DNA of 64,000 nucleotides from Nocardia colli. Its GTDB lineage: Bacteria; Actinomycetota; Actinomycetes; Mycobacteriales; Mycobacteriaceae. The number at the start of each line of letters is the position of its first letter. The first letter of the stretch is position 1. Where the stretch lies: NCBI RefSeq assembly GCF_008704205.1, contig NZ_VXLC01000023.1, forward strand, positions 124,001 to 188,000, read 5' to 3'. Made by a program: the position numbers and the translations under genes. Of the stretch, positions 41,699-50,180 are shown piece after piece. Under the pieces are notes generated by a model, which ran no database searches, was not told the origin of the DNA, and saw only the letters and a program-made list of their open reading frames with translations.

Positions 41699-44600
41699 TT
41701 GGCCGCCTCGTCCGGATCGTTCGTTCACCTGCACAACCACACCGAGTACTCCATGCTCGACGGTGCGGCTAAGATTTCGCCCCTGTTCGCCGAGGCGAAA
41801 CGCTTGGGGATGGACGCGGTGGGGATGACCGACCACGGCAACATGTACGGCGCCTCCGAGTTCTACAACTCGGCGAAGAAGGCAGGCATCAAGCCGATCA
41901 TCGGCATCGAGGCCTACATCGCGCCCGCCTCCCGGTTCGACACCAAGCGCGTGCAGTGGGGCGATCCGAGCCAGAAAGGCGACGACGTCTCCGGCTCCGG
42001 CGCCTACACCCACATGACCATGGTCGCGGAGAACGCGACCGGGCTGCGCAACCTGTTCAAGCTGTCCTCGCTGGCGTCGCTGGAGGGTCAGCTCGGCAAG
42101 TGGGCGCGTATGGACGAAGAGATCATCGCGCAGTACGCCGAGGGCATCATCGCGACCACCGGCTGCCCGTCGGGCGAGGTGCAGACGCGGTTGCGCCTCG
42201 GCCACGACCGCGAGGCGCTGGAGGCCGCGGCCAAGTGGCAGGAGATCTTCGGGAAGGACAACTTCTTCCTGGAGATCATGGACCACGGGCTGTCCATCGA
42301 ACGCCGGGTCCGCGAGGGTCTCATCGAGATCGGCCAGAAGCTCGGCATTCCGCCGATCGCGACCAACGACTGCCATTACGTCACCAAGGACCAGTCGACC
42401 AATCACGAAGCGCTGCTGTGCATTCAGACCGGCAAGACGCTCAGCGACCCCACCCGGTTCAAGTTCGACGGTGACGGTTACTACCTGAAGTCCGCCGAGG
42501 AGATGCGCGCGCTGTGGGACGCCGAGGTTCCCGGCGCCTGCGACAACACCGTGCTCATCGGCGAACGCGTGCAGTCCTACGACGACGTGTGGGCCTTCAA
42601 GGACCGGATGCCGGTGTTCCCGGTGCCCGAGGGCGATGACCAGAACTCCTTCCTGCGCAAGGAAGTCGACCGCGGTCTGGCCCGCCGGTTCCCGGACGGG
42701 GTGCCGGAGGAGTACTACACCCGCGCCTACTTCGAGCTCGACGTGATCAAGCAGAAGGGCTTCCCGGCCTACTTCCTCGTCGTCGGCGACCTCGTGTCGC
42801 ACGCGAAAGAGGTCGGCATCCGGGTCGGTCCGGGCCGTGGTTCGGCGGCCGGTTCGCTGGTCGCCTACGCGCTCGGCATCACCAACATCGACCCGATCCC
42901 GCACGGCCTGCTGTTCGAGCGGTTCCTCAACCCGGAACGCCCGTCCGCACCCGATATCGATATCGACTTCGACGATCGCCGCCGCGGCGAGATGGTCCGC
43001 TACGCCACCGAGAAGTGGGGCACCGACCGGGTCGCCCAGGTGATCACCTTCGGTACCATCAAGACCAAGGCCGCGATCAAGGACTCCGCGCGAGTCCTGT
43101 TCGGCCAGCCCGGTTTCGCCATCGCCGACCAGATCTCCAAGGCGCTGCCGCCGCCGATCATGGCCAAGGACATCTCGGTCGCGGGCATCACCGACCCCGA
43201 CCACGAGCGGTACAAAGAAGCCGCCGAGGTCCGCGAACTCATCGGCAGCAACCCCGATGTCGCGAAGATCTACGAGACCGCCCGCGGCCTCGAGGGCCTG
43301 ATCCGCAACGCAGGCGTGCACGCCTGTGCGGTGATCATGTCCTCCGAGCCGCTCACCGACACCATCCCGGTGTGGAAGCGTGCCCAGGACGGCGCCATCA
43401 TCACCGGCTGGGACTACCCGTCGTGTGAGGCCATCGGCCTGCTGAAGATGGACTTCCTCGGCCTGCGCAACCTCACCGTCATCGGTGACGCGATGGAGAA
43501 CATCAAGGCCAACCGCGGCATCGATCTCGACCTGGACACGCTGCCGCTGGACGACAAGGCCACCTACGAATTGCTGTCCCGCGGTGACACGCTCGGCGTG
43601 TTCCAGCTCGACGGTGGTCCGATGCGCGACCTGCTGCGCCGCATGCAGCCGACCGGCTTCAACGACATCGTCGCGGTGCTCGCGCTGTACCGCCCCGGCC
43701 CGATGGGCATGAACGCGCACAACGACTACGCCGACCGCAAGAACAACCGGCAGCCGATCAGCCCGATCCATCCCGAGCTCGAGGAACCGCTCAAGGACAT
43801 CCTCTCGGAGACCTACGGCCTGATCGTCTACCAAGAGCAGATCATGTTCATCGCGCAGAAGGTCGCCTCCTACTCGATGGGTAAGGCCGACGCGCTGCGT
43901 AAGGCCATGGGTAAGAAGAAGCTCGAGGTGCTGGAAGCCGAATACAAGGGCTTCCACGCGGGCATGACCGCCAACGGGTTCTCCGAGGCCGCGGTGAAGG
44001 CGCTGTGGGACACCATCCTTCCGTTCGCCGGTTACGCGTTCAACAAGTCGCACGCCGCCGGCTACGGTCTGGTCTCCTTCTGGACCGCCTACCTCAAGGC
44101 CAACTACCCGGGCGAATACATGGCCGGGCTGCTCACCTCCGTCGGTGACGACAAGGACAAGGCCGCGGTCTACCTTTCGGACTGCCGCCGCCTCGGCATC
44201 ACTGTGCTGCCGCCGGACGTCAACGAGTCCGAGCTGAACTTCGCCTCGGTCGGCAAGGACATCCGGTTCGGGCTCGGCGCGGTGCGCAACGTCGGCGCGA
44301 ACGTGGTGTCCTCGATCATCGCCGCGCGCAAGGAGAAGTCGAAGTTCACCGACTTCTCCGACTATCTGAACAAGATCGACGCGATCGCCTGCACCAAGAA
44401 GGTCACCGAATCCCTCATCAAGGCAGGCGGATTCGACTCGCTGGGGCACCCGCGCAAGGGGCTGCTGCTGATCCACTCCGACGCCATCGACGCGGTGATG
44501 TCGACCAAGAAGGCCGAGGCGATCGGGCAGTTCGACCTGTTCGGCGGGGTGGACGCGGACGAGTCGGTGTCGTCGGTGTTCAACGTGAAGGTGCCCGACG

Positions 44601-45247
44601 ACGAGTGGGAGTCCAAGCACAAGCTGGCGCTCGAGCGCGAGATGCTCGGCCTGTACGTGTCCGGGCATCCGCTCAACGGCGTCGAGCATGTGCTTGCGGC
44701 GCAATCGGATACGCACATCCCGGCGATCCTCGAAGGCGACATCAAGGACGGCACCCAGGTGACCGTCGGCGGCATTCTCGCCTCGGTGAACCGGCGGATC
44801 AACAAGAACGGCCTGGCCTGGGCCTCGGCCCAGCTGGAAGACCTGGCCGGTGGCATCGAGGTGCTGTTCTTCCCGCAGGCGTACTCGGTGTACGGGATGG
44901 ACGTGGTCGAGGACGCGGTGGTGCTGGTGAAGGCGCGCGTCTCGGTGCGCGACGACCGGATCTCGCTGATCGCCAACGATCTCGCGGTGCCGGATCTGTC
45001 GTCCATCGGTGTGGCCAAGCCGCTCGCGGTGGTGATGTCGACCCGGATGTGCACGCCCGACAAGATCGGCGAGTTCAAGCGCATCCTGTCCCGGCATCCC
45101 GGCACCGCCGACGTGCACATCCGGCACGTGGGCGCCCGGGAGAAGACGACGCTGCTGAAACTCGATGACAGCCTGCGGGTTACGCCGTCGTCGGCGCTGA
45201 TGGGTGACCTGAAGGCGCTGCTCGGTCCCGGTTGCCTGGCGGTCTGA
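41699..45247 (+). CDS. dnaE1: DNA polymerase III alpha subunit (DnaE1)
   Basis: An 1182-residue replicative polymerase. The N-terminal PHP domain (FVHLHNHTEYSMLDGAAK; TDHGNMYGASEFY) likely gives proofreading in actinobacteria. The polymerase active site has Asp419 and Asp421 in PDIDIDFDD, followed by the GLIRNAGVHACAVI fingers, a helix-hairpin-helix region, a clamp-binding segment near IGQFDLFGG and an OB fold (VTVGGILASVNRRINKNG). The TTG at 41699 follows GGGAGGAAGGA and gives the expected N-terminus; an in-frame GTG-led extension upstream is not needed. Length equals M. tuberculosis DnaE1 closely. Confidence 0.97.
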   Translation: MAASSGSFVHLHNHTEYSMLDGAAKISPLFAEAKRLGMDAVGMTDHGNMYGASEFYNSAKKAGIKPIIGIEAYIAPASRFDTKRVQWGDPSQKGDDVSGSGAYTHMTMVAENATGLRNLFKLSSLASLEGQLGKWARMDEEIIAQYAEGIIATTGCPSGEVQTRLRLGHDREALEAAAKWQEIFGKDNFFLEIMDHGLSIERRVREGLIEIGQKLGIPPIATNDCHYVTKDQSTNHEALLCIQTGKTLSDPTRFKFDGDGYYLKSAEEMRALWDAEVPGACDNTVLIGERVQSYDDVWAFKDRMPVFPVPEGDDQNSFLRKEVDRGLARRFPDGVPEEYYTRAYFELDVIKQKGFPAYFLVVGDLVSHAKEVGIRVGPGRGSAAGSLVAYALGITNIDPIPHGLLFERFLNPERPSAPDIDIDFDDRRRGEMVRYATEKWGTDRVAQVITFGTIKTKAAIKDSARVLFGQPGFAIADQISKALPPPIMAKDISVAGITDPDHERYKEAAEVRELIGSNPDVAKIYETARGLEGLIRNAGVHACAVIMSSEPLTDTIPVWKRAQDGAIITGWDYPSCEAIGLLKMDFLGLRNLTVIGDAMENIKANRGIDLDLDTLPLDDKATYELLSRGDTLGVFQLDGGPMRDLLRRMQPTGFNDIVAVLALYRPGPMGMNAHNDYADRKNNRQPISPIHPELEEPLKDILSETYGLIVYQEQIMFIAQKVASYSMGKADALRKAMGKKKLEVLEAEYKGFHAGMTANGFSEAAVKALWDTILPFAGYAFNKSHAAGYGLVSFWTAYLKANYPGEYMAGLLTSVGDDKDKAAVYLSDCRRLGITVLPPDVNESELNFASVGKDIRFGLGAVRNVGANVVSSIIAARKEKSKFTDFSDYLNKIDAIACTKKVTESLIKAGGFDSLGHPRKGLLLIHSDAIDAVMSTKKAEAIGQFDLFGGVDADESVSSVFNVKVPDDEWESKHKLALEREMLGLYVSGHPLNGVEHVLAAQSDTHIPAILEGDIKDGTQVTVGGILASVNRRINKNGLAWASAQLEDLAGGIEVLFFPQAYSVYGMDVVEDAVVLVKARVSVRDDRISLIANDLAVPDLSSIGVAKPLAVVMSTRMCTPDKIGEFKRILSRHPGTADVHIRHVGAREKTTLLKLDDSLRVTPSSALMGDLKALLGPGCLAV

Positions 45248-45269
45248 GCACCGCCAGGCTCGGTGTCGG

Positions 45270-45348
45270 CGGAAGCGACAGGATTCGAACCTGCATGGGC
45301 AATGCCCAGTCAGCGTTTAACTGACCCCTTTCCACAAGGCGCGCTTCC
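45270..45348 (-). tRNA. Atypical tRNA-like cloverleaf, anticodon loop TTAAACG
   Basis: The reverse strand folds into a full cloverleaf of 79 bases: 7-bp acceptor (GGAAGCG/CGCTTCC), 4-bp D stem (CCTT/AAGG, loop GTGGA), 5-bp anticodon stem (GTCAG/CTGAC), a long variable arm (GGGC-ATT-GCCC) and a T arm with the canonical loop TTCGAAT. By position the anticodon is AAA with C37, not a normal tRNA, and base 8 is C rather than T. Type II variable arms belong to Leu, Ser, Tyr or Sec tRNAs, none of which fits. CCA is not encoded (CCG follows). A -10-like CATACT precedes it. It could be a functional odd tRNA or a relic. Confidence 0.55.
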
Positions 45349-45354
45349 GATGTC

Positions 45355-45360
45355 AGTATG
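45355..45360 (-). promoter_or_regulatory. Possible -10 element of the tRNA-like gene
   Basis: On the reverse strand CATACT lies about six bases before the first base of the cloverleaf, the right distance for transcription to start at its 5' end. No clear -35. Confidence 0.35.
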
Positions 45361-45425
45361 CGAGCCGGGGTGCCTGCGGGTGGTGCTTCGGGGAACATCC
45401 TGTGGGTGGACTGTTCGACGCGAAA

Positions 45426-45454
45426 ATCTCCGGCGGGGCCGGCCCGCCGGAGAT
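45426..45454 (-). terminator. Intrinsic terminator after MFS gene
   Basis: A 12-bp perfect stem (45426-45437 with 45443-45454, arm ATCTCCGGCGGG) with a 5-base loop, followed on the reverse strand by TTTC. It starts 14 bp past the MFS stop. It is one of only two hairpins in the window that have a T-tract. Confidence 0.75.
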
Positions 45455-45467
45455 CTTCTGGTTGTGC

Positions 45468-46655
45468 TCAGTGCACGAGTTCGGGCTGTTTGCCGTGGTG
45501 CGGGGCGGTGATGGGGCGGCGGTTCAGGAGTTGCTCCGCAGTGACCGTGCCGATGGCGGCCAGGCCGATGGCGGCGCCGATCCAGGCGACCGACGAGTAG
45601 CCGAGGCCGGCGCCGATGGCCAGACCGCCCAGCCACGGGCCGAGGGTGATGCCGATGTTGAACGAGGAGACGTTGAAGGCCGGGGCGAGGGTGGGTCCGT
45701 CGGCGGCCAGGTTGAAGACTCGGCTGTTGAGGGTGGGGTTGGTGCCGAAACCGAAGGCGCCCAGCAGGAAGGTGAGGGCGACGACCGGGGCGGGGTGTTC
45801 GGCGGTGAGGGCCAGCAGGATCGACGTGATGATCACGCCGGTGAAGCCGATGTACAGCGTGCGGATCGGGTGGGCGTCGGCGGTGCGGCCGCCGACCACG
45901 ATGCCGAGGAAGCTGCCGACGCCGTAGACCACCAGCACGATCGGGATCCAGCCGTCGCTCAGGCCGGTCGTCTTCGAGAGCAGTGCGCCGAGGTAGGCGA
46001 AGGTGACCATCAGCGCGGCGGTGGAGAGCGCGGTCGTGCTGTAGGACAGCCACAGGCGGGGATTGGCGATGCTGCGCAGTTCTTTTCGGAGATCCGGCTG
46101 GGTTTCCGCGCGGCCGGCCGGGATCTTGGCGAGCACGCCGACCATGGCCAGCACGGACATGATCGCGACCGCCCAGAACGCGGCGCGCCAGCCGAGATGC
46201 TGGCCGATCACGGTACCCGCGGGCAGGCCGATGACGGTGGCGATGGTGAGGCCGCCGGCCACGATGCTCATCGCCTTGCCGCGGGCGTTCGCGGGGACCA
46301 GGCCGATGGCGGTGGTGGCCGCGACCGACCAGAAGCCGGCGTAGACGAACGCGCCGACCGCCCTGGTCGCGAACAGCACCCAGTAATCCGAGGTCAGCGC
46401 GCCGACGACGTGCGCGCCGACGAATACCGCGAGGAAGGCGAGCAGTGCGCTGCGGCGGGGGAGGCGCAGGGTGGTGACGGCGAGGATCGGTGCGCCGATC
46501 AGCATGCCGATGGCGAAGGCCGAGATCAGCAGTCCGGCTTGGGGAATGGTGACGCCGAGGTCGGTGGAGAGCTCGGTGAGCAGGCCGGAGAGCATCATCT
46601 CCGAGGTGCCCTGGGCGAAGATGGATAGGCCCAGGATGTAGACGGCGAACGGCAT
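45468..46655 (-). CDS. MFS exporter, Cmx/AraJ-like
   Basis: A 395-residue, twelve-helix major facilitator. It begins MPFAVYILGLSIFAQGTSEMMLSG, the start shared by chloramphenicol exporters (Cmx/CmlR) and sugar-efflux proteins, and has the family loop GAPILAVTTLRLPRRSAL. Likely exports a small hydrophobic compound or antibiotic; the substrate is not proven. GAGAGG precedes the ATG. Encoded after a TetR gene on the same strand, with a 13-bp operator in the 76-bp gap, so it is probably repressed until the compound binds that regulator. Confidence 0.88.
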   Translation of the reverse strand: MPFAVYILGLSIFAQGTSEMMLSGLLTELSTDLGVTIPQAGLLISAFAIGMLIGAPILAVTTLRLPRRSALLAFLAVFVGAHVVGALTSDYWVLFATRAVGAFVYAGFWSVAATTAIGLVPANARGKAMSIVAGGLTIATVIGLPAGTVIGQHLGWRAAFWAVAIMSVLAMVGVLAKIPAGRAETQPDLRKELRSIANPRLWLSYSTTALSTAALMVTFAYLGALLSKTTGLSDGWIPIVLVVYGVGSFLGIVVGGRTADAHPIRTLYIGFTGVIITSILLALTAEHPAPVVALTFLLGAFGFGTNPTLNSRVFNLAADGPTLAPAFNVSSFNIGITLGPWLGGLAIGAGLGYSSVAWIGAAIGLAAIGTVTAEQLLNRRPITAPHHGKQPELVH

Positions 46656-46682
46656 CGGGTACCTCTCTGGTTTTAGATCATT

Positions 46683-46695
46683 CAGTTCAAAACTG
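46683..46695. promoter_or_regulatory. TetR operator, site 1 (before MFS gene)
   Basis: CAGTTCAAAACTG is a 5-bp inverted repeat (CAGTT/AACTG) with a 3-base spacer. Read on the reverse strand it is CAGTTTTGAACTG, differing from site 2 (CAGTTTTGTACTG) at one base in thirteen. Confidence 0.6.
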
Positions 46696-46731
46696 GCACG
46701 TGGAAAGAGACTGTCGGCGTGGGGGATTGGG

Positions 46732-47304
46732 TCAGAGGGCGTTCAGTGCGGTCGCGGCGATGGCTTGCAGCGCGTCGCGGCCGACGCCGCCGCGGGCGGC
46801 TACGCGCATGCCGCCGATGGTGGCGTTGATGAAGTGCGCCAGCTCGCGGGCATTCTTGGTCTTGTCGATTTCGCCTGCGCGCCTGCCGCTTTCGAGCACC
46901 TCGGTCAGGGCGGCGAGGCGTAGTTCCTGGTCGTCGCGCAGCGCCGCGGCCACTTCCGGATCGCGGGGTGCGAGTTCGATGATCGAATTGACGACCAGGC
47001 AGCCGAGTGGGTCGTCGTCCGGGGCGTCGACGACCTGTTGCAGGAGGGTTCGCATCTTGTCCCTCGCGGACTGGTCGCCGTCGAGTAGTGCGAAGGTGGT
47101 GGTGTTCTTCGTGGTCATGTATCGGCGTAATGCCCGCTCGAACAGGTCGTGCTTGCTCGTGAAGGTGTTGTAGATGCTGCTGCGGCCCAATCCGGTTGCG
47201 TCGCACAGGTCCTGGGTCGAGGTCGCCTCGTAGCCCGCGGTCCAGAACGCGCGCATCGCGGCGTCGACTGCCCGCTCCTCGTCGAACTGTCTCGGTCGTG
47301 CCAT
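46732..47304 (-). CDS. TetR family repressor of MFS exporter
   Basis: A 190-residue regulator with the helix-turn-helix at about residues 10-55 (RAVDAAMRAFWTAGYEATSTQDL, then TGLGRSSIYNTFTSKHDLF) and a TetR_C ligand domain (DDDPLGCLVVNSIIELAPRDPE) like those in AcrR/YxaF-type repressors. ATG 47304 is used; the frame continues upstream through the operator without support. Two near-identical 13-bp dyads, one on each side of the gene, indicate it represses itself and the exporter. Confidence 0.92.
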   Translation of the reverse strand: MARPRQFDEERAVDAAMRAFWTAGYEATSTQDLCDATGLGRSSIYNTFTSKHDLFERALRRYMTTKNTTTFALLDGDQSARDKMRTLLQQVVDAPDDDPLGCLVVNSIIELAPRDPEVAAALRDDQELRLAALTEVLESGRRAGEIDKTKNARELAHFINATIGGMRVAARGGVGRDALQAIAATALNAL

Positions 47305-47320
47305 GCGAAAGACGTTAACA

Positions 47321-47333
47321 CAGTTTTGTACTG
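47321..47333. promoter_or_regulatory. TetR operator, site 2 (before TetR gene)
   Basis: CAGTTTTGTACTG, an inverted repeat 17 bp upstream of the TetR start. Twelve of thirteen bases match site 1 on the opposite strand. Confidence 0.6.
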
Positions 47334-47351
47334 ACCGTTTCAAAAGAAGGT

Positions 47352-47417
47352 GATGCGAACAGGTGCATCACTATCTGATGCTTGATAGCGCATCTGCATC
47401 GATGTAAAATCTGATGC
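47352..47417. promoter_or_regulatory. GATGC repeat array and promoter of toxin-antitoxin operon
   Basis: Six copies of GATGC or its complement GCATC occur in 66 bp: 47352, 47365, 47377, 47390, 47396 and 47413; a seventh near-match is at 47401. Pairs at 47365/47377 form inverted repeats. TAAAAT at 47405-47410 is a good -10 seven bases ahead of the antitoxin ATG, so the mRNA may be almost leaderless. Arrays like this bind ribbon-helix-helix antitoxins. Confidence 0.6.
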
Positions 47418-47735
47418 ATGACCAGACGAACCACCTTGACCCTCACTGAGCGGGAGGAACGCACCCTCGCGACGCTCAGTGACCGAAAGGGAGCCGAGTG
47501 GGTGCTGTTCGAATCCCTCGCCGCACACCTCGGTTACTCCCTGACCCCCGATGCGTCCGAAGCGACTGTCATCCGAGTTCTGATGTCGATCGGCGCGCAA
47601 GTGCTGATCGACCAAGCACTGGAGGACGGTTATGAACAGCTCGCCGAGATTTGGCCGGAGATCCACGATGAGGCCGAGGCTGAGGAGCGGCGCCGCAGGT
47701 ATGCGGACGAAGTCGATCGAGTGATGCCCGGATGA
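47418..47735 (+). CDS. Antitoxin, ribbon-helix-helix-like
   Basis: A 105-residue protein. MTRRTTLTLTEREERTLATLS is a plausible DNA-binding ribbon-helix-helix start; the middle is helical and the acidic tail (IWPEIHDEAEAEERRRRYADEVDR) is the part likely to wrap the toxin. It lies in front of a MazF-like gene and overlaps it by ATGA, the normal toxin-antitoxin order. It should repress its own promoter at the GATGC array. The antitoxin family is not certain. Confidence 0.8.
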   Translation: MTRRTTLTLTEREERTLATLSDRKGAEWVLFESLAAHLGYSLTPDASEATVIRVLMSIGAQVLIDQALEDGYEQLAEIWPEIHDEAEAEERRRRYADEVDRVMPG

Positions 47736-48055
47736 CACTCGTCGTGCCGAGCCGTGGTCAGATCTACAGTGCCGACTGCGGCTACGGACCTAAACCTTGG
47801 TTGATCGTCTCCAACAATCGCCGGAATCGGCAGCTGCCACGCATACTTGCCGTCCGCATTACGACGACGGACAAGTATGCGAGTTTGCCAACTATGGTGC
47901 CGCTATCGACCGATGATCCGCTCGTCGGTCACATCGTTACCGACGACCTACAGCAATTACATCGAGACGAGTTCACCACGTTCCTCGGCGCGGTGTGCCC
48001 GGCCACCATCATGGCGGTCAACACAGCGTTGAAGCTGGTGCTGGCCATTCCGTGA
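47732..48055 (+). CDS. MazF/PemK-like toxin
   Basis: A 107-residue protein with the PemK/MazF outline: VPSRGQIYSADCGYGPKPWLIVSNNRRNRQLPRILAVRIT, then VPLSTDDPLVGHIVTDDLQQLHRDEF. MazF toxins are sequence-specific RNases that stop growth when the antitoxin is degraded. The usual first-strand Arg-Gly is present (RGQIY). It overlaps the antitoxin gene by four bases. GC content of this pair is visibly lower than that of its neighbours. Confidence 0.82.
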   Translation: MTLVVPSRGQIYSADCGYGPKPWLIVSNNRRNRQLPRILAVRITTTDKYASLPTMVPLSTDDPLVGHIVTDDLQQLHRDEFTTFLGAVCPATIMAVNTALKLVLAIP

Positions 48056-48242
48056 CGCGGAGACCTGCTGTGTTGCGACGATTCCAGTCGCACGTCGGCT
48101 CTCGGGCATTCGATAAATCGACTTCGAACGGCCGGGGGTCGACGTCACTCAGCTGTCGGCGGGTCGTAGGTGTCGCGGCTCGGATCGCAACCGTCGCGGA
48201 ACGAACTTGCACCGCTGGTTGTCATTCAATACCGCGTGTTAG

Positions 48243-48860
48243 CTAGGGGGAGACTGCGGTGCCGAGAGATTGGGCGGCGAGGAATCGGGGGGCGTCTTCA
48301 GCGTAGAAGACGTCGATGTCTTGGATTTCGAAGCCGGCGGTGGTCAGTAGGCCGCGGATGTTGCGGTTCAGGTTGCAGCCGCCGCAGAGGGTTTTCTGGA
48401 TCGGGTTCAGGCGGTTCTGCCACACCTGGACCTTGTGGTCCGGGGCGAGGCCGTGCTCGACGAAGTGCAGGGTTCCGCCGGGAGCGAGCACTCGGCGGAC
48501 CTCGGCGAGTGCAGTCGCAACATCGGGGATCGTGCACAGAGTCCAGGTCGACACCGCGGAGTCGAAAGTGTTGTCCGCGAACGGAAGTGACTGTCCATCC
48601 AGCCCGGCCCGCTCGACCGGCACCTTCGACGCCGCAACCCGCTCACTCGCCAACTTCCACCCGAGATCAGCAGGCTCGACCGCACTGACCGAATCCACCG
48701 CCGCCGGATAGAAAGGCACATTCAACCCAGACCCGAACCCGATCTCCACAACCCGCCCCCGCAACCCGGAACACACCCGCTCCCGCAACGGCTCATTGAA
48801 CCGCATCCCACACGCCACATCGACAATCCGCGGCACAACTCGATCTCCATAGAAGCCCAC
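48243..48860 (-). CDS. SAM-dependent methyltransferase
   Basis: A 205-residue class I methyltransferase. Motif I is VVEIGFGSGLNVPFYP (about 35-50), followed by the acidic VSAVEPADLGW and the post-I LCTIPDVATALAEVRRVLAPGG segment. The GGCNLNRNIRGLL and FYAEDAP blocks are like the UbiE/phospholipid N-methyltransferase group, so a lipid or quinone substrate is possible. GTG 48860 (MGFYGDRVVPR) with GGGAG upstream is preferred; the frame is open another 15 codons. The coding strand changes from G-rich to C-rich along the gene. Confidence 0.85.
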   Translation of the reverse strand: MGFYGDRVVPRIVDVACGMRFNEPLRERVCSGLRGRVVEIGFGSGLNVPFYPAAVDSVSAVEPADLGWKLASERVAASKVPVERAGLDGQSLPFADNTFDSAVSTWTLCTIPDVATALAEVRRVLAPGGTLHFVEHGLAPDHKVQVWQNRLNPIQKTLCGGCNLNRNIRGLLTTAGFEIQDIDVFYAEDAPRFLAAQSLGTAVSP

Positions 48861-49139
48861 CAGCCCACTCTCCCAGCACCACCCCCAACGCGCCACCAGG
48901 CGCAACCTCTCGCCGACCCTGATCGGCGGCAGACACCGATCTTGCGCAGCGCCGAGACAGGGTCTGTGCTGATCGGGCCGGTGAATTGGAAACAGTGGTG
49001 AATGCTGTCGACCGCGGCTCGATGCCAGTCGCTCATCGAAGCCGACTGGTTGACCGGAGGTCTGCTCCGCGGTGCGGGCTGTCGGCCATATTGTGCCCGG
49101 TCGCTCATCGGCACCGCACCGCGCAAACTGCCGGGAGAT

Positions 49140-50012
49140 CTACAACCCGGTGCAGGCCTTCGGGGGTGCGTCGGGTGCCTTTTCGGCGACCGGTCGCATG
49201 GTTGGGCCGAGTGCTGGGCGTAAACGGGACCAGGGGACTTCTACGCAGGGGTAGCCGTAGACGTAGAGGCCGGTGTCTATGTAGATCTGGATGCCGGTGG
49301 GAGTGGGGATCCAGTTGGCGAAGTTCTTTTCTGTTGGTTGTAGCGCGGTCGTGATGGTGGGGCTGTCGGCTAATTGGGGATGGACCTGTTTTGTTGCTTC
49401 GGTTGTGGCGGCGGCCAGTTCGGTGATTCCGGACTGGCGGTCGGTGAAGAGGTCGCCGATCAGGATGGGGGCGGCGGTGTGGGCGTTGGTGGTGATGGTG
49501 GCGAGGATCTTGAACGGGTGGGCCTCGCCCTGGTAGCTGATCAGGCCGGAGATGACTTCGCTGATCGTGCTGTCGGTGGAGAAGAGCTTGCCGGTGGAGT
49601 GGACGGAGTGTGGGCGTGGGTCGTCGCTGTGGTTGACCGCGTCCAGTTGTTCCTGGATGTACGTCCGCACACCGCGATTGAAGACCTCGGCGACCCGCGG
49701 ATCGCCGCCGGACAGCTCTAACGATGCTGCGACATCGGAGGTGCCGACACCGTTGGGCACCTCCACCTTTCGAACCGTGTAGGTCGAACCCGCGGACTGG
49801 ACCGTGGTCGAGTCCGCAGGTTCCGCACTCGTGGCCGGTGCCGTCGAAGCGCCGCCAGTCGTTGCCGCCGAAGCACTCGGACGCTGCTGCACGGCGCTGC
49901 TCGGGCCGCCCCCATTCGAGCCGCCGGCACCACAGCCGCTGAGCGCCACGGCCAGCGACAGTCCCACCACCGCCCGCGTCACCGTCATCGTTTGCTTGGT
50001 CACCGATCGCAC
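49140..50012 (-). CDS. DUF3298-type (MPT64/RsiV-like) lipoprotein
   Basis: A 290-residue lipoprotein: signal with lipobox ALSG before Cys27, then a long Gly/Ser/Thr linker to about 80. The C-terminal part has the DUF3298 pattern (ISYQGEAHPFKILATI, then APILIGDLF and SGITELAAA), as in MPT64 and the RsiV lysozyme-binding protein. GTG 50012 is used because AGGAGGT sits six bases ahead; ATG 49988 is possible. It is divergent from treZ across a 9-bp repeat array. Role unknown, perhaps ligand binding at the cell surface. Confidence 0.8.
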   Translation of the reverse strand: MRSVTKQTMTVTRAVVGLSLAVALSGCGAGGSNGGGPSSAVQQRPSASAATTGGASTAPATSAEPADSTTVQSAGSTYTVRKVEVPNGVGTSDVAASLELSGGDPRVAEVFNRGVRTYIQEQLDAVNHSDDPRPHSVHSTGKLFSTDSTISEVISGLISYQGEAHPFKILATITTNAHTAAPILIGDLFTDRQSGITELAAATTEATKQVHPQLADSPTITTALQPTEKNFANWIPTPTGIQIYIDTGLYVYGYPCVEVPWSRLRPALGPTMRPVAEKAPDAPPKACTGL

Positions 50013-50180
50013 CGCATGACCTCCTCGTGGAATCGAGCCGCACACATCATCGCTGCACCCGTGGCCCCGTGGGAAGTAGGCGCGCGAGGGTCGCACACAT
50101 CGAAGATCGCTTGTCGATGCACGCGACAACGAGCCCCCGCCCCCTGCTCATCCCAACCGTGCATCAACCCGCATCATCCG

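Noticed and set aside
41528..45127. A reverse-strand frame of about 1200 codons
   Set aside because: It is antisense to dnaE1, whose motifs are unambiguous; the complement has no recognisable domain.
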